Position numbers and translations under genes: made by a program. A stretch of 64,000 nucleotides of DNA from a virus: positions 44,151-108,150 of the IMG/VR virus record IMGVR_UViG_3300013115_000612. One strand, given 5' to 3'. Each line of letters opens with the position of its first letter. Within the stretch, counting starts at the first letter, position 1. This document shows positions 63,732-64,000 of this stretch, in pieces. Under the pieces are notes generated by a model. The model saw only the letters and a program-made list of their open reading frames with translations, had not been told where the DNA came from and did not search any database.

Positions 63732-64000
63732 GTGAAGTTTGCACATATAAGTGATACTCATATCAAAAATCTGAAGTATCATTATGAATATCGAGTCATT
63801 TTTGAGCAGTTGTATGAAACGCTGCGGGAACAAAAAGTCGATTACATTATACACTGTGGGGATATAGCCCACACCAAGACCCAGATCTCACCAGAGTTTG
63901 TTGAGATGTGTTCTGATTTTTTTCGCAGTCTCGCTGAGATTGCACCAACCTATATCATTCTAGGAAACCATGACGGCAACCTAAAGAACAGCAGTCGTCA
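63732..64000 (+). CDS. gp47: SbcD/Mre11-type nuclease, T4 gp47-like, 3' truncated by window
   Basis: The reading frame runs from GTG 63732 to the window edge (89 codons) with no stop. It has the metallophosphoesterase signatures of the family: FAHISDTHIKNL at the start, YIIHCGDIAHTKT, and YIILGNHDGNL. These Asp, His and Asn residues hold two metal ions. In T4, gp47 works with gp46 as a nuclease complex in recombination and host DNA breakdown. GGAGGG lies only 3 bases before the GTG, which is close. Confidence 0.88.
   Translation, partial: MKFAHISDTHIKNLKYHYEYRVIFEQLYETLREQKVDYIIHCGDIAHTKTQISPEFVEMCSDFFRSLAEIAPTYIILGNHDGNLKNSSR

Noticed and set aside
1-64000. tRNA genes, CRISPR arrays, insertion sequences, integrase sites
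   Set aside because: I saw no cloverleaf, regular spacer array, transposase or integrase gene anywhere in the window.

Overview
The window looks like part of the genome of a large, tailed, contractile-tail bacteriophage related to the T4 superfamily, probably marine or environmental. Every gene I accept lies on the + strand. Genes are packed with stop/start overlaps (ATGA, TAATG), and almost no DNA is left uncoded; no gap exceeds 70 bases. The T4-like landmarks are a late sigma factor (gp55-like), a gp25-like and a gp6-like baseplate wedge protein, a RuvC-like resolvase, a zinc-ribbon/TOPRIM primase and the start of a gp47/SbcD-type nuclease. The host cannot be read from the sequence; a Gram-negative host is a guess.

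Region 1 (1-19922) is a glycan factory of 25 genes: glycosyltransferases (GT4-GT2, GT29 sialyltransferase-like, exostosin-like and several unplaced), sugar-nucleotide enzymes and decorating enzymes. Three activated-sugar routes are visible. One is CMP-nonulosonate (two NeuB-type synthases, NeuA, GT29-like transferase, SDR). The second is UDP-ManNAc with possible oxidation to the uronate (WecB-type epimerase, short UDP-sugar dehydrogenase). The third is GDP-fucose (Gmd and Fcl). Three methyltransferase-like proteins, a sulfotransferase-like protein, an SGNH hydrolase, a HAD phosphatase and a cupin may modify the product. Whether it decorates the virion or the host surface is not shown.

Region 2 (19935-21710) is a small regulatory block: a 69-residue protein, a zinc-ribbon protein, a one-span membrane protein, the late sigma factor and a 100-residue helical protein. 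Region 3 (21700-59699) is the tail and baseplate block: a hub-like protein fused to a VanY-type peptidase, a spike-like protein, two giant proteins (2232 and 3727 residues), gp25, gp6, and a long series of probable fibre or baseplate-decoration proteins with repeated N- and C-terminal modules. It also holds a cysteine-repeat protein and a nucleotidyltransferase-like protein.

Region 4 (59699-64000) carries DNA metabolism genes interrupted by a small cassette. The cassette (61176-62553) has a consensus-perfect sigma-70 promoter and four small genes. It is followed by a second, diverged copy of the primase 3' end, which is the mark of an insertion or recombination event. The next gene contains a second copy of its own leader and N-terminal motif. 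These junctions, the nonulosonate/GT29 module, the cysteine repeats and the RGG-like tail of the 3727-residue protein are the parts most worth a second look.
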